From assembly GCF_018881925.1 (NCBI RefSeq), contig NZ_JACVPL010000005.1, positions 62,001-126,000 on the forward strand: DNA of 64,000 nucleotides. The letters run 5' to 3'. A program made the translations under genes and the position numbers. The notes below the pieces were generated by a model that saw nothing but the letters and a program-made list of their open reading frames with translations, made no database searches and was not told where the DNA came from. Each line of letters begins with the position of its first letter. Within the stretch, counting starts at the first letter, position 1. Source of the stretch: Polynucleobacter sp. Latsch14-2 (lineage in GTDB: Bacteria; Pseudomonadota; Gammaproteobacteria; Burkholderiales; Burkholderiaceae). This document shows positions 27,561 to 35,888 of this stretch, piece by piece.

Positions 27561-29573
27561 ATGAAACAGCAGTTAAGCAATCCAGTGGTCAGCACTATGA
27601 TTTTTAGTGCATCAATCATTACTAGCACAGCGCTATTTGCACAAAGCCATACCAATGTTTCGGTCATGAATTCACCGAACCCAATCAACCCCATCATTGT
27701 CACGGCGACCAGAACGCCATTACCAAGTAACGATGTGTTGGCAGACTTCACCTACATTAGCCAAGAAGAAATTGCTCAAGCTGCACAAACCAGCTTACCC
27801 GATCTCCTGCAACAGCAGCGTGGCATTCAAATCTCGAATACTGGTGGTAGCGGTAATGTGTCTAGCGTCTATATCCGCGGCACAAACAATGGTCAGAGTT
27901 TGGTGTTAATTGATGGCGTGAAAATGGATTCCTCTGGAGGTGGCGCACTATGGAACTCTATCCCGCTGTCCCTCATTGATCATATTGAAATCATTTACGG
28001 GCCACAAAGTACCTTTTATGGATCGGATGCGATGGGCGGCGTCATTCAAATCTTTACCAAGAAAGGACAGGGGGCCCCACAATTGAATGCCTCTTCAGGA
28101 TATGGAAGCTATAACACCAGCATGAATAATGCGAGCATTTCTGGCTCCTTACAGGACACTAACAACACATCCTACTCACTAGGCATTAGCCAAGAAAACT
28201 CTGCGGGATTCAATACCGTAGCCAATAACAACACTGGCAATGCCAGCGGTTCAAACTACCGCGGCTTTGGTGCTCTTCCTGTTGCAGCAACCGCATACAC
28301 TCGGGTTGGGGCCAATGGTCAGCTTTCACAAGTATGGGCCAAGGGTCAAGAATTTGGCCTCACCATGTTTGCCAGTAAGAATAATTGGCAATATCCAAAC
28401 TCAGATTATCTAGATCCAAATTATTCCAGTAGCGGAGACTACACAGCTAGGCCCATGGTAGATAGCCAAGTCAACACACTTTTTGTCGCATCTGCTTACT
28501 CTAAGAACCAAATTACCGAACAATGGCAAAGCCTTGTGCAGGTTTCAAGCACAACCAACAACGCACAAAACTTCACACTGAATAGTAATGACAAGTTAAC
28601 TACGCCTGGATATGATTTTTTATGGCAAAACAATCTCGCTATCGGGCAAGATATCTTGCAAATCCTAGGAGAGAGTCGTCAGCAATATGCCTACCAAAGT
28701 AATTCGCCATATCAGACAGCTGGCTGTAGCAATGATTGCATCGTCAGCCAAAAGAGAACCACCGATTCGGTTGCCAGCTCTTATCAATTGCGTCGCGGGG
28801 ACAATCTAGCAACCTTAGCCATCCGCAATGACAACATTACCAACTATGGATCAAAGACAACTTGGAGCGCGGCTTATGGATATTTCTTCACCAAAGAATG
28901 GCGCGCAAATGTGAACTATGGAACGGGATTTAGAGCGCCCTCTTTTAATGACCTCTATTACCCAGGCTACGGCAATCAAAATCTTAAGCCCGAAACCAAT
29001 CGCAATATTGAAGTTGGCATCCATTACGAAAAGAAAATTTTCAACATTCATTTGGTTGCCTACCAAAATAGAATTGAAAACTTCATTGTCCCCATTAATT
29101 GTGATGCCACTTGTCCACCCGCAAACTATAGTTGGTCTTATCCAGCCAATTTCAGTCTAGTGCAAATAAAAGGCGCCTCACTGGGGGCGGATGCTCGAAT
29201 GGATAATCTCACTATCAAAGGCTCGGCCGATGCCATGAGTACGGTTGATCAAACAACCGGCTTAGATGTCCCCAACAGGGCAAACTGGGTTGGGAATCTC
29301 TCGGCAGAATACCAAATCAAGAAGATCAATTTAGGCGCCAACGCCACCCTTTCTGGGCAGAGATGGGGGGGAGTAAACGCCACTGGAACGGCAAATATCC
29401 AACCGATGCCCAGCTACACCATTTTTAACCTGTATGCCAGTTATGAGTTTGATAAGAACTGGACCACCTTTGCCCGCTGGAATAATGTCTTTGATTCTCA
29501 ATACCAAACTAGCTATGGCTACGCTAATGCAGGCTCCAACGTTTTTGCCGGGGTCCGCTACACCATGAAATAA
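27561..29573 (+). CDS. btuB: TonB-dependent outer membrane receptor, vitamin B12 receptor BtuB-like
   Basis: A 670-residue receptor with a signal peptide (to about 30, ALFAQS), a TonB-box-like IIVTATRTPLPSNDV near 47, a plug domain (LPDLLQQQRGIQISNTGGSG, IYGPQSTFYGSDAMGGVIQI) and a 22-strand barrel with GTGFRAPSFNDLYYP. The closing residues are GVRYTMK, so the usual terminal aromatic is absent. The cobalamin riboswitch upstream identifies corrinoids as the probable cargo. The ATG is preceded by GAAGG. No btuFCD genes follow, so the inner-membrane step must be encoded elsewhere. Confidence 0.92.
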   Translation: MKQQLSNPVVSTMIFSASIITSTALFAQSHTNVSVMNSPNPINPIIVTATRTPLPSNDVLADFTYISQEEIAQAAQTSLPDLLQQQRGIQISNTGGSGNVSSVYIRGTNNGQSLVLIDGVKMDSSGGGALWNSIPLSLIDHIEIIYGPQSTFYGSDAMGGVIQIFTKKGQGAPQLNASSGYGSYNTSMNNASISGSLQDTNNTSYSLGISQENSAGFNTVANNNTGNASGSNYRGFGALPVAATAYTRVGANGQLSQVWAKGQEFGLTMFASKNNWQYPNSDYLDPNYSSSGDYTARPMVDSQVNTLFVASAYSKNQITEQWQSLVQVSSTTNNAQNFTLNSNDKLTTPGYDFLWQNNLAIGQDILQILGESRQQYAYQSNSPYQTAGCSNDCIVSQKRTTDSVASSYQLRRGDNLATLAIRNDNITNYGSKTTWSAAYGYFFTKEWRANVNYGTGFRAPSFNDLYYPGYGNQNLKPETNRNIEVGIHYEKKIFNIHLVAYQNRIENFIVPINCDATCPPANYSWSYPANFSLVQIKGASLGADARMDNLTIKGSADAMSTVDQTTGLDVPNRANWVGNLSAEYQIKKINLGANATLSGQRWGGVNATGTANIQPMPSYTIFNLYASYEFDKNWTTFARWNNVFDSQYQTSYGYANAGSNVFAGVRYTMK

Positions 29574-29622
29574 AAGAAAGTGAAGGGTTTGCAGGGTTTT
29601 CAGTCAAGGCTACAATGACAAT

Positions 29623-29904
29623 ATGAACGAGCAAATTCCTCCTTCCTCTAGCGACTTGTCAACTGATGACTTATCTGCCTCGATTCGGCGCGTGGCTGAT
29701 AAGTTCCATCTCATTTCCGAGGCAGTAAAAAGCCTTAATCTAAATCGCGCTCAATTGGAAGATAAGATTGAGGATGCTCAAAAACGCATTCAACATATTT
29801 TGAGTAGATTGCCAGAACAGAGTGATGGACGCCAAATGAATTTACTTGGTGAAGCAACTCCCCCAACAAACTCAGAGGACGATAATGAGCCAACGACGCA
29901 TTGA
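29623..29904 (+). CDS. Small coiled-coil protein upstream of zapA
   Basis: A 93-residue soluble protein. The N-terminus is Ser/Asp rich. The core (about 17-63) is an amphipathic helix with heptad-like Leu/Ile spacing, including LISEAVKSLNLNRAQLEDKI. The tail is acidic. The gene overlaps zapA by 20 bp in another frame, so the two are coupled. By position and form it could be a ZapB-like cell-division helper. I do not recognise a defined family with certainty. Confidence 0.6.
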   Translation: MNEQIPPSSSDLSTDDLSASIRRVADKFHLISEAVKSLNLNRAQLEDKIEDAQKRIQHILSRLPEQSDGRQMNLLGEATPPTNSEDDNEPTTH

Positions 29905-30247
29905 GGTAACGCTTGCCGGTCAAAAAATCGCACTGGCGACTAGTGCCGAGCATGAACCCCTCCTTCGTGCCGCCTGCACCCTAGTAGACGAACAAATTCA
30001 GTTAGCAATTAATGGTGGTAACCGTAGCATTGAACGGGCAAGCATGATGGCAGCGCTCAAAATTGCAGGGGACCTGATTACCTTAAAAAATGTAGCACCC
30101 GACACTAATACAAAAAGTATTTCTTCTGATACGCACTTCGAAGAAATGACTCGCCTTCAAAGTGAAATTCGATCTCTAGAAGATCAAGTGGATGCTTTGA
30201 TGCAAACCCTTTCCCTGCCTGGTTCGCCAAGGCCAATAGTTCCTTGA
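29885..30247 (+). CDS. zapA: Cell division protein ZapA
   Basis: ZapA cross-links FtsZ filaments in the division ring. The 120-residue protein starts MSQRRIEVTLAGQKIALAT and contains HEPLLRAACTLVDEQI, then a C-terminal coiled coil (FEEMTRLQSEIRSLEDQVDA). I chose ATG 29885; a longer frame from 29846 adds residues outside the family. The 3' end of the gene (from about 30209) is also the 5' arm of 6S RNA, so its last 12 codons are under double constraint. zapA next to 6S RNA is a conserved proteobacterial arrangement. Confidence 0.88.
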   Translation: MSQRRIEVTLAGQKIALATSAEHEPLLRAACTLVDEQIQLAINGGNRSIERASMMAALKIAGDLITLKNVAPDTNTKSISSDTHFEEMTRLQSEIRSLEDQVDALMQTLSLPGSPRPIVP

Positions 30248-30427
30248 ACCGATGCGCAAGCATCCGGAACGATCTTTACATTGTGGGCGTGAGCGTTTCG
30301 AAACTTCACAGTGGCAGCTTCGCGCTGTTCACTCCCTGAATTTCTTAATGCACCCAAAACAAAGTAGCCGTTCCACCTTGAACCTTAGGGTTCAGGATGA
30401 CGGCCTAGCGGCTAAGGCGGGGAATTC
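30209..30427 (+). ncRNA. ssrS: 6S RNA
   Basis: 6S RNA binds sigma-70 RNA polymerase as a promoter mimic. Near the 3' end, CCTTGAACCTTAGGGTTCAG at 30376 and GACGGCCTAGCGG match E. coli 6S (CCTTGAACCAAGGGTTCAAG, ACAGCCTGCGG), with about the same distance to the end. At the 5' end, GTTCGCCAAGGCC then CCTTGAACCGAT matches E. coli GTTCGCAAGCGGGCC then CCCTGAGCCGAT. The arms pair: TTCCCTGCCT (30211-30220) with AGGCGGGGAA (30415-30424), then GGCC with GGCC. The estimated 219 nt is longer than the 184 nt of E. coli, mostly in the middle. Ends are approximate. Confidence 0.88.
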
Positions 30428-31246
30428 ATGTTACTAAGCGACATTGCCATGCTTCTGCTGTGCGGAAGCATCTCTGGCTTTCTAGCGGGGCTCCTAGGTA
30501 TCGGTGGTGGCATGATTCTGGTGCCCTTCATGATTGTGGTTTTCAACCACCTGGGATTTAACCAGAGTGTCATTGTTCATATGGCTATTGCTACTGGAAT
30601 GGCTACCATCCTCTTCACCACATCATCAGCCATCTGGGCACATCACAAACACAATTCCATCGACTGGAAATTGGTAGCGGCCTTAAGTCCTGGTCTGGTT
30701 TTTGGAGGACTGATTGGTGGTAGTGAACTTTTTGAGGCCCTCAAGACATCTTGGCTTTCTTTATTCTTTGCGATTTTCATTATTTACAGCTCTATTCAGA
30801 TGCTGATTAATAAAAAACCTAAGCCTGGCAGGAATTTACCCGGATCGCTTGGGCTATTTTCATTTGGTGCGCTGGCGGGTGCGCTGGCTAGCTTAGTTGG
30901 CGCTGGAGGCGCCTTCATTACGATTCCCTTCATGCTTTGGTGCAATGTCAAGCCTCACGTTGCTATGGCAAGCTCTTCTGGATTGGGCTTTCCAATCGCA
31001 GCAGCAGCTACGATTGGCTATATGTACGGTAGCTGGGGAGATCCAAACTTACCCGCAGGTTCTTTGGGTTTTGTTTATTTACCCGCCGTAGCCTGCATTG
31101 TGGTGGTGAGCGTTTTTACGGCACCCTTTGGCGCCAAGTTAGCCAGAAAACTCAATGTCACTCAACTCAAAAGAGTCTTTGGTGTGATGTTATTTTTCCT
31201 TGCGGCCTTCATGCTGAATGAAAGCCGCAAGGCATTCGGTTTTTAA
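30428..31246 (+). CDS. TauE/SafE family sulfite/organosulfonate-type permease
   Basis: A 272-residue inner-membrane protein with eight or so hydrophobic segments. It has the duplicated family motif: SGFLAGLLGIGGGMILVPFM near the start and LAGALASLVGAGGAFITIPF in the second half. TauE/SafE proteins export sulfite, sulfoacetate or related anions, but the substrate of any one member is hard to predict. Its AAGGCGGGG ribosome binding site (30414-30422) lies in the closing stem of 6S RNA, directly before ATG 30428. It converges on the malonyl-CoA synthetase gene with a 4-bp overlap. Confidence 0.85.
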   Translation: MLLSDIAMLLLCGSISGFLAGLLGIGGGMILVPFMIVVFNHLGFNQSVIVHMAIATGMATILFTTSSAIWAHHKHNSIDWKLVAALSPGLVFGGLIGGSELFEALKTSWLSLFFAIFIIYSSIQMLINKKPKPGRNLPGSLGLFSFGALAGALASLVGAGGAFITIPFMLWCNVKPHVAMASSSGLGFPIAAAATIGYMYGSWGDPNLPAGSLGFVYLPAVACIVVVSVFTAPFGAKLARKLNVTQLKRVFGVMLFFLAAFMLNESRKAFGF

Positions 31247-32766
31247 GCGGTGTATTGCTGACGCAACATATTCTTTTGCACCTTACCCATCGCATTGCGC
31301 GGTAAGTCAGATACGATCTCTAAACGCTTCGGTATTTTGAAATTGGCAATCTGCGTTTTCAAAGTAGCAATCATCGCTTGCGCATCCAGCTTAGCGCCAG
31401 CCTTAGGAACAACAACTGCCATTACTGCCTCACCAAAATCAGGATGTGGAATACCAATCACAGCACTCTCATCTACGCCATCCATGTCATCAATAAAACT
31501 CTCGATTTCTTTTGGATAAACGTTATACCCTCCAGAAATAATTAAGTCCTTACTGCGACCAACAATACATAAGTATTCTTTTGGAGCCTTGCCACCATTA
31601 GCATCACCACCCCAGCGACCGACGTCACCCGTTTTAAACCAACCATCTTTAGTGAATTCTTCAGCAGTCTTCTCAGGCATACGCCAGTAGCCGCTAAATA
31701 CATTCGGACCTTTGACTTGGATATTGCCAATCTCATCTACACCGCAGGGCTTATTGTTATCGTCAACCACGCGTACTTTTACGCCAGGCAATGGGAGGCC
31801 AACTGATCCACCCACGCGACTGCCCTTATAGGGATTGGAGACCAACATGACAGTCTCACTCATACCGTAGCGCTCAAGAATAGGCTGGCCAATCACTTCC
31901 CTGAAGGTATTAAATGTTTCAGTCAACAAAGGTGCCGAACCGGAAACAAACAAGCGCATATTGCGTGTTACCGCTTTAGTAAATCCTTTATCAGCCAGTA
32001 GGCGTACATAGAAAGTAGGTACCCCCATCATCACAGTTGAACTCGGCATGTGGTGAATGAGTTGCGCAGTATCTAAGCGTGGCAACCAGATCATTTTGCT
32101 GCCATTAATCAATGCTCCGTGGGCAGCAACAAATAATCCATGCACATGAAAAATTGGTAATGCATGTAATAGAACGTCGCCTTTTTTCCAACCCCAAAAC
32201 TTTTGCAATACTTGCGCATTGCTGCCCAAGTTTTTATGTGACAACATCGCACCCTTACTGCGACCAGTCGTGCCAGAGGTATACAGAATCGCAGCAAGGT
32301 CATCGTCCTTAGCGGGCACCGTCTTGAACTTGTCACTTTGAACGGCAGAACGCTCTAATAAACTACCAGTGCGGTTTTCATCTAAAGTCAGGACATGCTT
32401 GGTCCCCGCCTTAAATGCTACTTTTGAAATCCATGAAAAGTTCTTGCTACTGCAAACCACTAAAGCAGGTTCAGCATTCTCAATAAAGTATTGCATTTCT
32501 GCAGCCTGATAAGCTGTATTAAGAGGAAGATATACATACCCAGCACGAATAGTGGCTAGGTACAAAAACAAGGCCTCTGGCGACTTCTCTACCTGAACTG
32601 CAATACGCGCACCTTTTGGAAGATTTAGATTCTTTAACAAATTGGCCATCATGGCCGTGGCACGCTCCAAATCACTCCAGGAATAATACAAACCATCGTG
32701 CGTTTCAAGCGCACAAGCGTTTTTATCTTTTGGAAAACCTTGTTCCAGTAACGAGTACAAATTCAT
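31243..32766 (-). CDS. matB: Malonyl-CoA synthetase (MatB-like acyl-CoA ligase)
   Basis: A 507-residue adenylate-forming ligase making malonyl-CoA from malonate, ATP and CoA. The ATP-binding P-loop AAILYTSGTTGRSKGAMLSH, LLHALPIFHVHGLFVA, ERYGMSET, GWFKTGDVG and the C-terminal catalytic Lys in PRNAMGKVQKNMLR are present. HALPIFHVHGLF is typical of MatB. It is the last gene of a leftward operon that begins with malonyl-CoA decarboxylase and carries a complete TRAP transporter, which supports malonate as substrate. Confidence 0.88.
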   Translation of the reverse strand: MNLYSLLEQGFPKDKNACALETHDGLYYSWSDLERATAMMANLLKNLNLPKGARIAVQVEKSPEALFLYLATIRAGYVYLPLNTAYQAAEMQYFIENAEPALVVCSSKNFSWISKVAFKAGTKHVLTLDENRTGSLLERSAVQSDKFKTVPAKDDDLAAILYTSGTTGRSKGAMLSHKNLGSNAQVLQKFWGWKKGDVLLHALPIFHVHGLFVAAHGALINGSKMIWLPRLDTAQLIHHMPSSTVMMGVPTFYVRLLADKGFTKAVTRNMRLFVSGSAPLLTETFNTFREVIGQPILERYGMSETVMLVSNPYKGSRVGGSVGLPLPGVKVRVVDDNNKPCGVDEIGNIQVKGPNVFSGYWRMPEKTAEEFTKDGWFKTGDVGRWGGDANGGKAPKEYLCIVGRSKDLIISGGYNVYPKEIESFIDDMDGVDESAVIGIPHPDFGEAVMAVVVPKAGAKLDAQAMIATLKTQIANFKIPKRLEIVSDLPRNAMGKVQKNMLRQQYTA

Positions 32767-32801
32767 AAAACATTCCTATGGGGTCAATACTTTAGAAAAA
32801 A

Positions 32802-34160
32802 TTAATGCACTTTTGGGGCGCCCATGACGAGATCTGATAGGCCTGTAGCAATTTCCGGAACAAAACAAAGCAATACTACAGAAAGAATCATGATCACTAC
32901 AAACGGCAGAACACCGTAGATGATTTCGTTCAATGAAATATCAGGGGCAATATTCTTGATCACAAAAATATTAAGTCCTACAGGCGGATGAATTAATCCA
33001 GTCTCCATCACAATCGTCATCACCACACCAAACCAGACTAGATCAAATCCAGCCGCACGAAGTGGTGGCAAGAAAATTGGGGCAGTCATTAAAATAATCG
33101 AGACTGGTGGCAAGAAAAATCCTAGGATAATCACAAGAACCAAAATGGCGGCCAATAAGCCCCATCTGCCAAAGTCTAGATCGACTATTGCCTGGGCAGC
33201 TGATTGACTCAAGTGCAAGTGACTCATGACATTGGAAAATAATAAAGACATGCCGATGATGAACATCAACATGGTTGACTCTTTGATAGTTGCCTGCAAC
33301 AAAGGTGAGATATCTTTAATACGCCACATCTTGTAAATTGCGGCAATCAAAGCAAAAGCCAAAATGGCACCAAGACCTGCCGTCTCAGACGGAGTGGCGT
33401 AACCGCCATACAGCGCAACCATCACACCAATCAGCAATACCAAAAATGGAATCACGCGTGGCAATGAGCTCATCTTCTGTTGCAACGTGTAGGTATGCCG
33501 CTCAAGAATCGGCTGACTAGGCGCGCCCTTTGCAACCGCTTGTAAAGCAATGTTGTATTCCTTGCGGAAACGGAAGACTGTGTAGATCGAGAAGAAGACC
33601 ACCAACATCAGGCCAGGGCCAATTCCAGCCAAAAATAAACGGCCGAGTGACTGCTCAGCGGCTACCGAATACAAGATCATAGTGATCGATGGTGGCAACA
33701 AAATACCTAAGGTGCCGCCCGCAGCAATAATGCCAGCGGCCAGTCCTGGAGAGTACCCACGTTTACGCATTTCTGGAATGCCGGCACTACCAATTGCCGA
33801 ACAAGTTGCAGGGCTTGAGCCCGCCATTGCAGCAAACAAGGCACAGGCTAAAACATTTGCCACACCCAAGCCGCCAGGAACCTTGCCTAACCAAACATGA
33901 AGCGCCTCGTAAAGGTCTTGTCCAGCACGCGAGCGACCAATCGCCGCCCCTTTCATAATGAATAGAGGAATAGATAGCAAAGTAATACTAGCCATTTCTT
34001 CGTAGACGTTCTGGGTCACCGTATCCAATGAGGATGAAGGCATAAAGAAAATCATAAAAATAACTGCTACTGACCCCAACGAGAATGCGATTGGCATTCC
34101 TGAAAACATGATCAATAAAGTCACAATTGCAAACAACATTCCAAGGGCCAAAATAGACAT
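32802..34160 (-). CDS. TRAP transporter large membrane subunit of malonate operon (DctM)
   Basis: A 452-residue polytopic DctM protein of normal family length. It contains LSIPLFIMKGAAIGRSRAGQ, GLGVANVLACALFAAMAGSSPATCSAIGS, GGTLGILLPPSITMILY and GFFLPPVSIILMTAPIFLPP, the usual TRAP-M motifs. It forms the sodium-coupled translocation unit with the DctQ gene 2 bp upstream and the DctP gene before that. It lies between malonyl-CoA decarboxylase and malonyl-CoA synthetase genes, so malonate or a similar dicarboxylate is the likely cargo. Confidence 0.92.
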   Translation of the reverse strand: MSILALGMLFAIVTLLIMFSGMPIAFSLGSVAVIFMIFFMPSSSLDTVTQNVYEEMASITLLSIPLFIMKGAAIGRSRAGQDLYEALHVWLGKVPGGLGVANVLACALFAAMAGSSPATCSAIGSAGIPEMRKRGYSPGLAAGIIAAGGTLGILLPPSITMILYSVAAEQSLGRLFLAGIGPGLMLVVFFSIYTVFRFRKEYNIALQAVAKGAPSQPILERHTYTLQQKMSSLPRVIPFLVLLIGVMVALYGGYATPSETAGLGAILAFALIAAIYKMWRIKDISPLLQATIKESTMLMFIIGMSLLFSNVMSHLHLSQSAAQAIVDLDFGRWGLLAAILVLVIILGFFLPPVSIILMTAPIFLPPLRAAGFDLVWFGVVMTIVMETGLIHPPVGLNIFVIKNIAPDISLNEIIYGVLPFVVIMILSVVLLCFVPEIATGLSDLVMGAPKVH

Positions 34161-34162
34161 AA

Positions 34163-34669
34163 TTAATTGCCCTTCGTTGGCTTAGAAAAATCACCAAATA
34201 CTTGCAACAAGATCTGCAACGCTAGCAGCGACATACCAAACGCCATCATGAAATAAGGAATCCACAAAGGAGGCGCCCAAGATGATGAAGTTACCTGACC
34301 ATCAACCCATGCCTCATGAAATAAAGTCCACGACTTCCAGGCAAAGAAGGCGCAAAACGCACAAGATGCCACATCAATCAAAATAATTCTTAAGTAATTG
34401 ACAGCCTTAGGCAGCATCGTGGAGATTGCAGAGATCCCAACGTGTCCACGAATTTGCTGAACATAGGCGCCGCACAAGAATGTGGCGCCCACTAAGCAAA
34501 ATACCGCTGCCTCATCCTGCCAGTCAGTGGTGGCGGCAAAAATAGCCCTTGATGCCACGCTGTAGCTCAAAATAACGGATGCGGCAATTAAGGCTAAGGA
34601 TCCCAAAAACAACATTAATTTATTAATCCCAGACACTAAGCGGTCTGCAGCTTGTACGATTTGCGTCAT
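34163..34669 (-). CDS. TRAP transporter small membrane subunit of malonate operon (DctQ)
   Basis: A 168-residue protein with four hydrophobic helices. TTDWQDEAAVFCLVGATFLC and QIRGHVGISAIS correspond to the conserved DctQ region in which a Trp/Glu pair precedes a helix and an RxHV motif follows. It is spaced 2 bp from the DctM gene and 3 bp from the DctP gene, a tightly packed transport cassette. DctQ supports assembly of the large subunit and contact with the binding protein. Confidence 0.88.
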   Translation of the reverse strand: MTQIVQAADRLVSGINKLMLFLGSLALIAASVILSYSVASRAIFAATTDWQDEAAVFCLVGATFLCGAYVQQIRGHVGISAISTMLPKAVNYLRIILIDVASCAFCAFFAWKSWTLFHEAWVDGQVTSSSWAPPLWIPYFMMAFGMSLLALQILLQVFGDFSKPTKGN

Positions 34670-34672
34670 AAC

Positions 34673-35737
34673 TTAAGTTACCTTTTCTGCAGCCCTTAAC
34701 AAGGCGGCACAACTCTCATTTTTCTCTGCATAATCTTTCCAAGCGCTAGCGCGGGCAATAACCCGCCATTGATCGACAATCGCGGCATCAATATCGGTAA
34801 CCTTGCTGCCCGCCCTGGCATAAGCCAATGCTGCAGTTTTGTCATCATCCTTAGCAGCCTCTAAACCAAACTTCTCCATCTCGGCACCAGCAGCCATCAA
34901 TGAATCGCGCTGATCTTTTGGTAGGGCATCAAAAATTTGTTTGGACATCAATAAGGGCTCAAGCATGAACCAGTAAGATTTATTGCGAGCGCTGGTAAAG
35001 GCTTTTGCCAACTCTTCCAACTTAAATGACATGAAGCTAGTGGAAGAGGTAAATGCCGCATCCATTGCACCAGTTTGCATAGCGGCATAGATTTCATTGG
35101 AAGGCAAAGAAATCACTGATGCGCCTGCAGCCTTGAGCATCAAATCAAACTCGCGACTACCGCCACGAATCTTTAGACCCTTAGCGTCTTCTGGAACCAC
35201 CAAACCCTTAGAGCGGCTGGCTACACCGCCAGCCTGCCAAATCCAACTCAAAATCACAATACCCTTGTCTTCCAAAGATTTTGTTAAGAGGCGGCCAACT
35301 TCAGCAGTTTTCCACTTGGCAGCTTGCTCATAACTAGTTACTAACGCAGGCATCAAACCAATATTCACTTCAGGCACTTCACCACCAGCATATGGCAATG
35401 GGAATAATGAAAGATCTAAAGCTCCCTTACGTAGAGCACTAAATTGCGCATTAGTCTTCATCAAAGATGAGCCAGGGTACACCTGAAACTTCAAGGCACC
35501 CTTGGTGCGCTTTTCAACAGATTCTGCAAATTTTCGGCACAGACGATCACGGAAATCACCAGACTGAATAGTTCCACCAGGAAACTGATGCGAGATATTT
35601 AAAGTCTTACCTGCAACTTGTCCCCAAGAGCTCGATCCATAACCCACCATTGGCAGGGCTGCCGAGCTTGCCAAAATTTGGCGGCGTAATGCGTTTGGTT
35701 TGGATGAACCTGATCCAGAATTCAATTCATTACTCAT
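34673..35737 (-). CDS. TRAP transporter periplasmic binding protein (DctP)
   Basis: A 354-residue solute receptor. The leader has a twin Arg (ALRRQILASSAALPM), so export may use the Tat route; a Sec signal is possible. The mature protein carries LNISHQFPGG, RKGALDLSLFPLPYAGG, GLKIRGGSREFDLMLKAAG and PSNEIYAAMQTGAMDAAFTS, where the conserved Arg of DctP receptors binds the substrate carboxylate. It begins the dctPQM cassette. It lies 151 bp after malonyl-CoA decarboxylase, enough for a second promoter, which suits the higher protein need for the receptor. Confidence 0.88.
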   Translation of the reverse strand: MSNELNSGSGSSKPNALRRQILASSAALPMVGYGSSSWGQVAGKTLNISHQFPGGTIQSGDFRDRLCRKFAESVEKRTKGALKFQVYPGSSLMKTNAQFSALRKGALDLSLFPLPYAGGEVPEVNIGLMPALVTSYEQAAKWKTAEVGRLLTKSLEDKGIVILSWIWQAGGVASRSKGLVVPEDAKGLKIRGGSREFDLMLKAAGASVISLPSNEIYAAMQTGAMDAAFTSSTSFMSFKLEELAKAFTSARNKSYWFMLEPLLMSKQIFDALPKDQRDSLMAAGAEMEKFGLEAAKDDDKTAALAYARAGSKVTDIDAAIVDQWRVIARASAWKDYAEKNESCAALLRAAEKVT

Positions 35738-35888
35738 GCTGATCTCCTTGTAATTTTTTTATACTTCTTCACTCAACTACTGGTTGATTTGTGCTGGTAT
35801 TTATAGGTTGCCGTCTTATTTATGTCACATTCTAAAGCGAATACCGCTTCAACCGCACTTTAGGCGGCCTCCTCACCGAAATACGCAA

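Noticed and set aside
30239..30270. GTTCC...GATGC-GCAA-GCATC...GGAAC hairpin as a zapA terminator
   Set aside because: It lies within 6S RNA, lacks a T-tract and would cut the RNA short.
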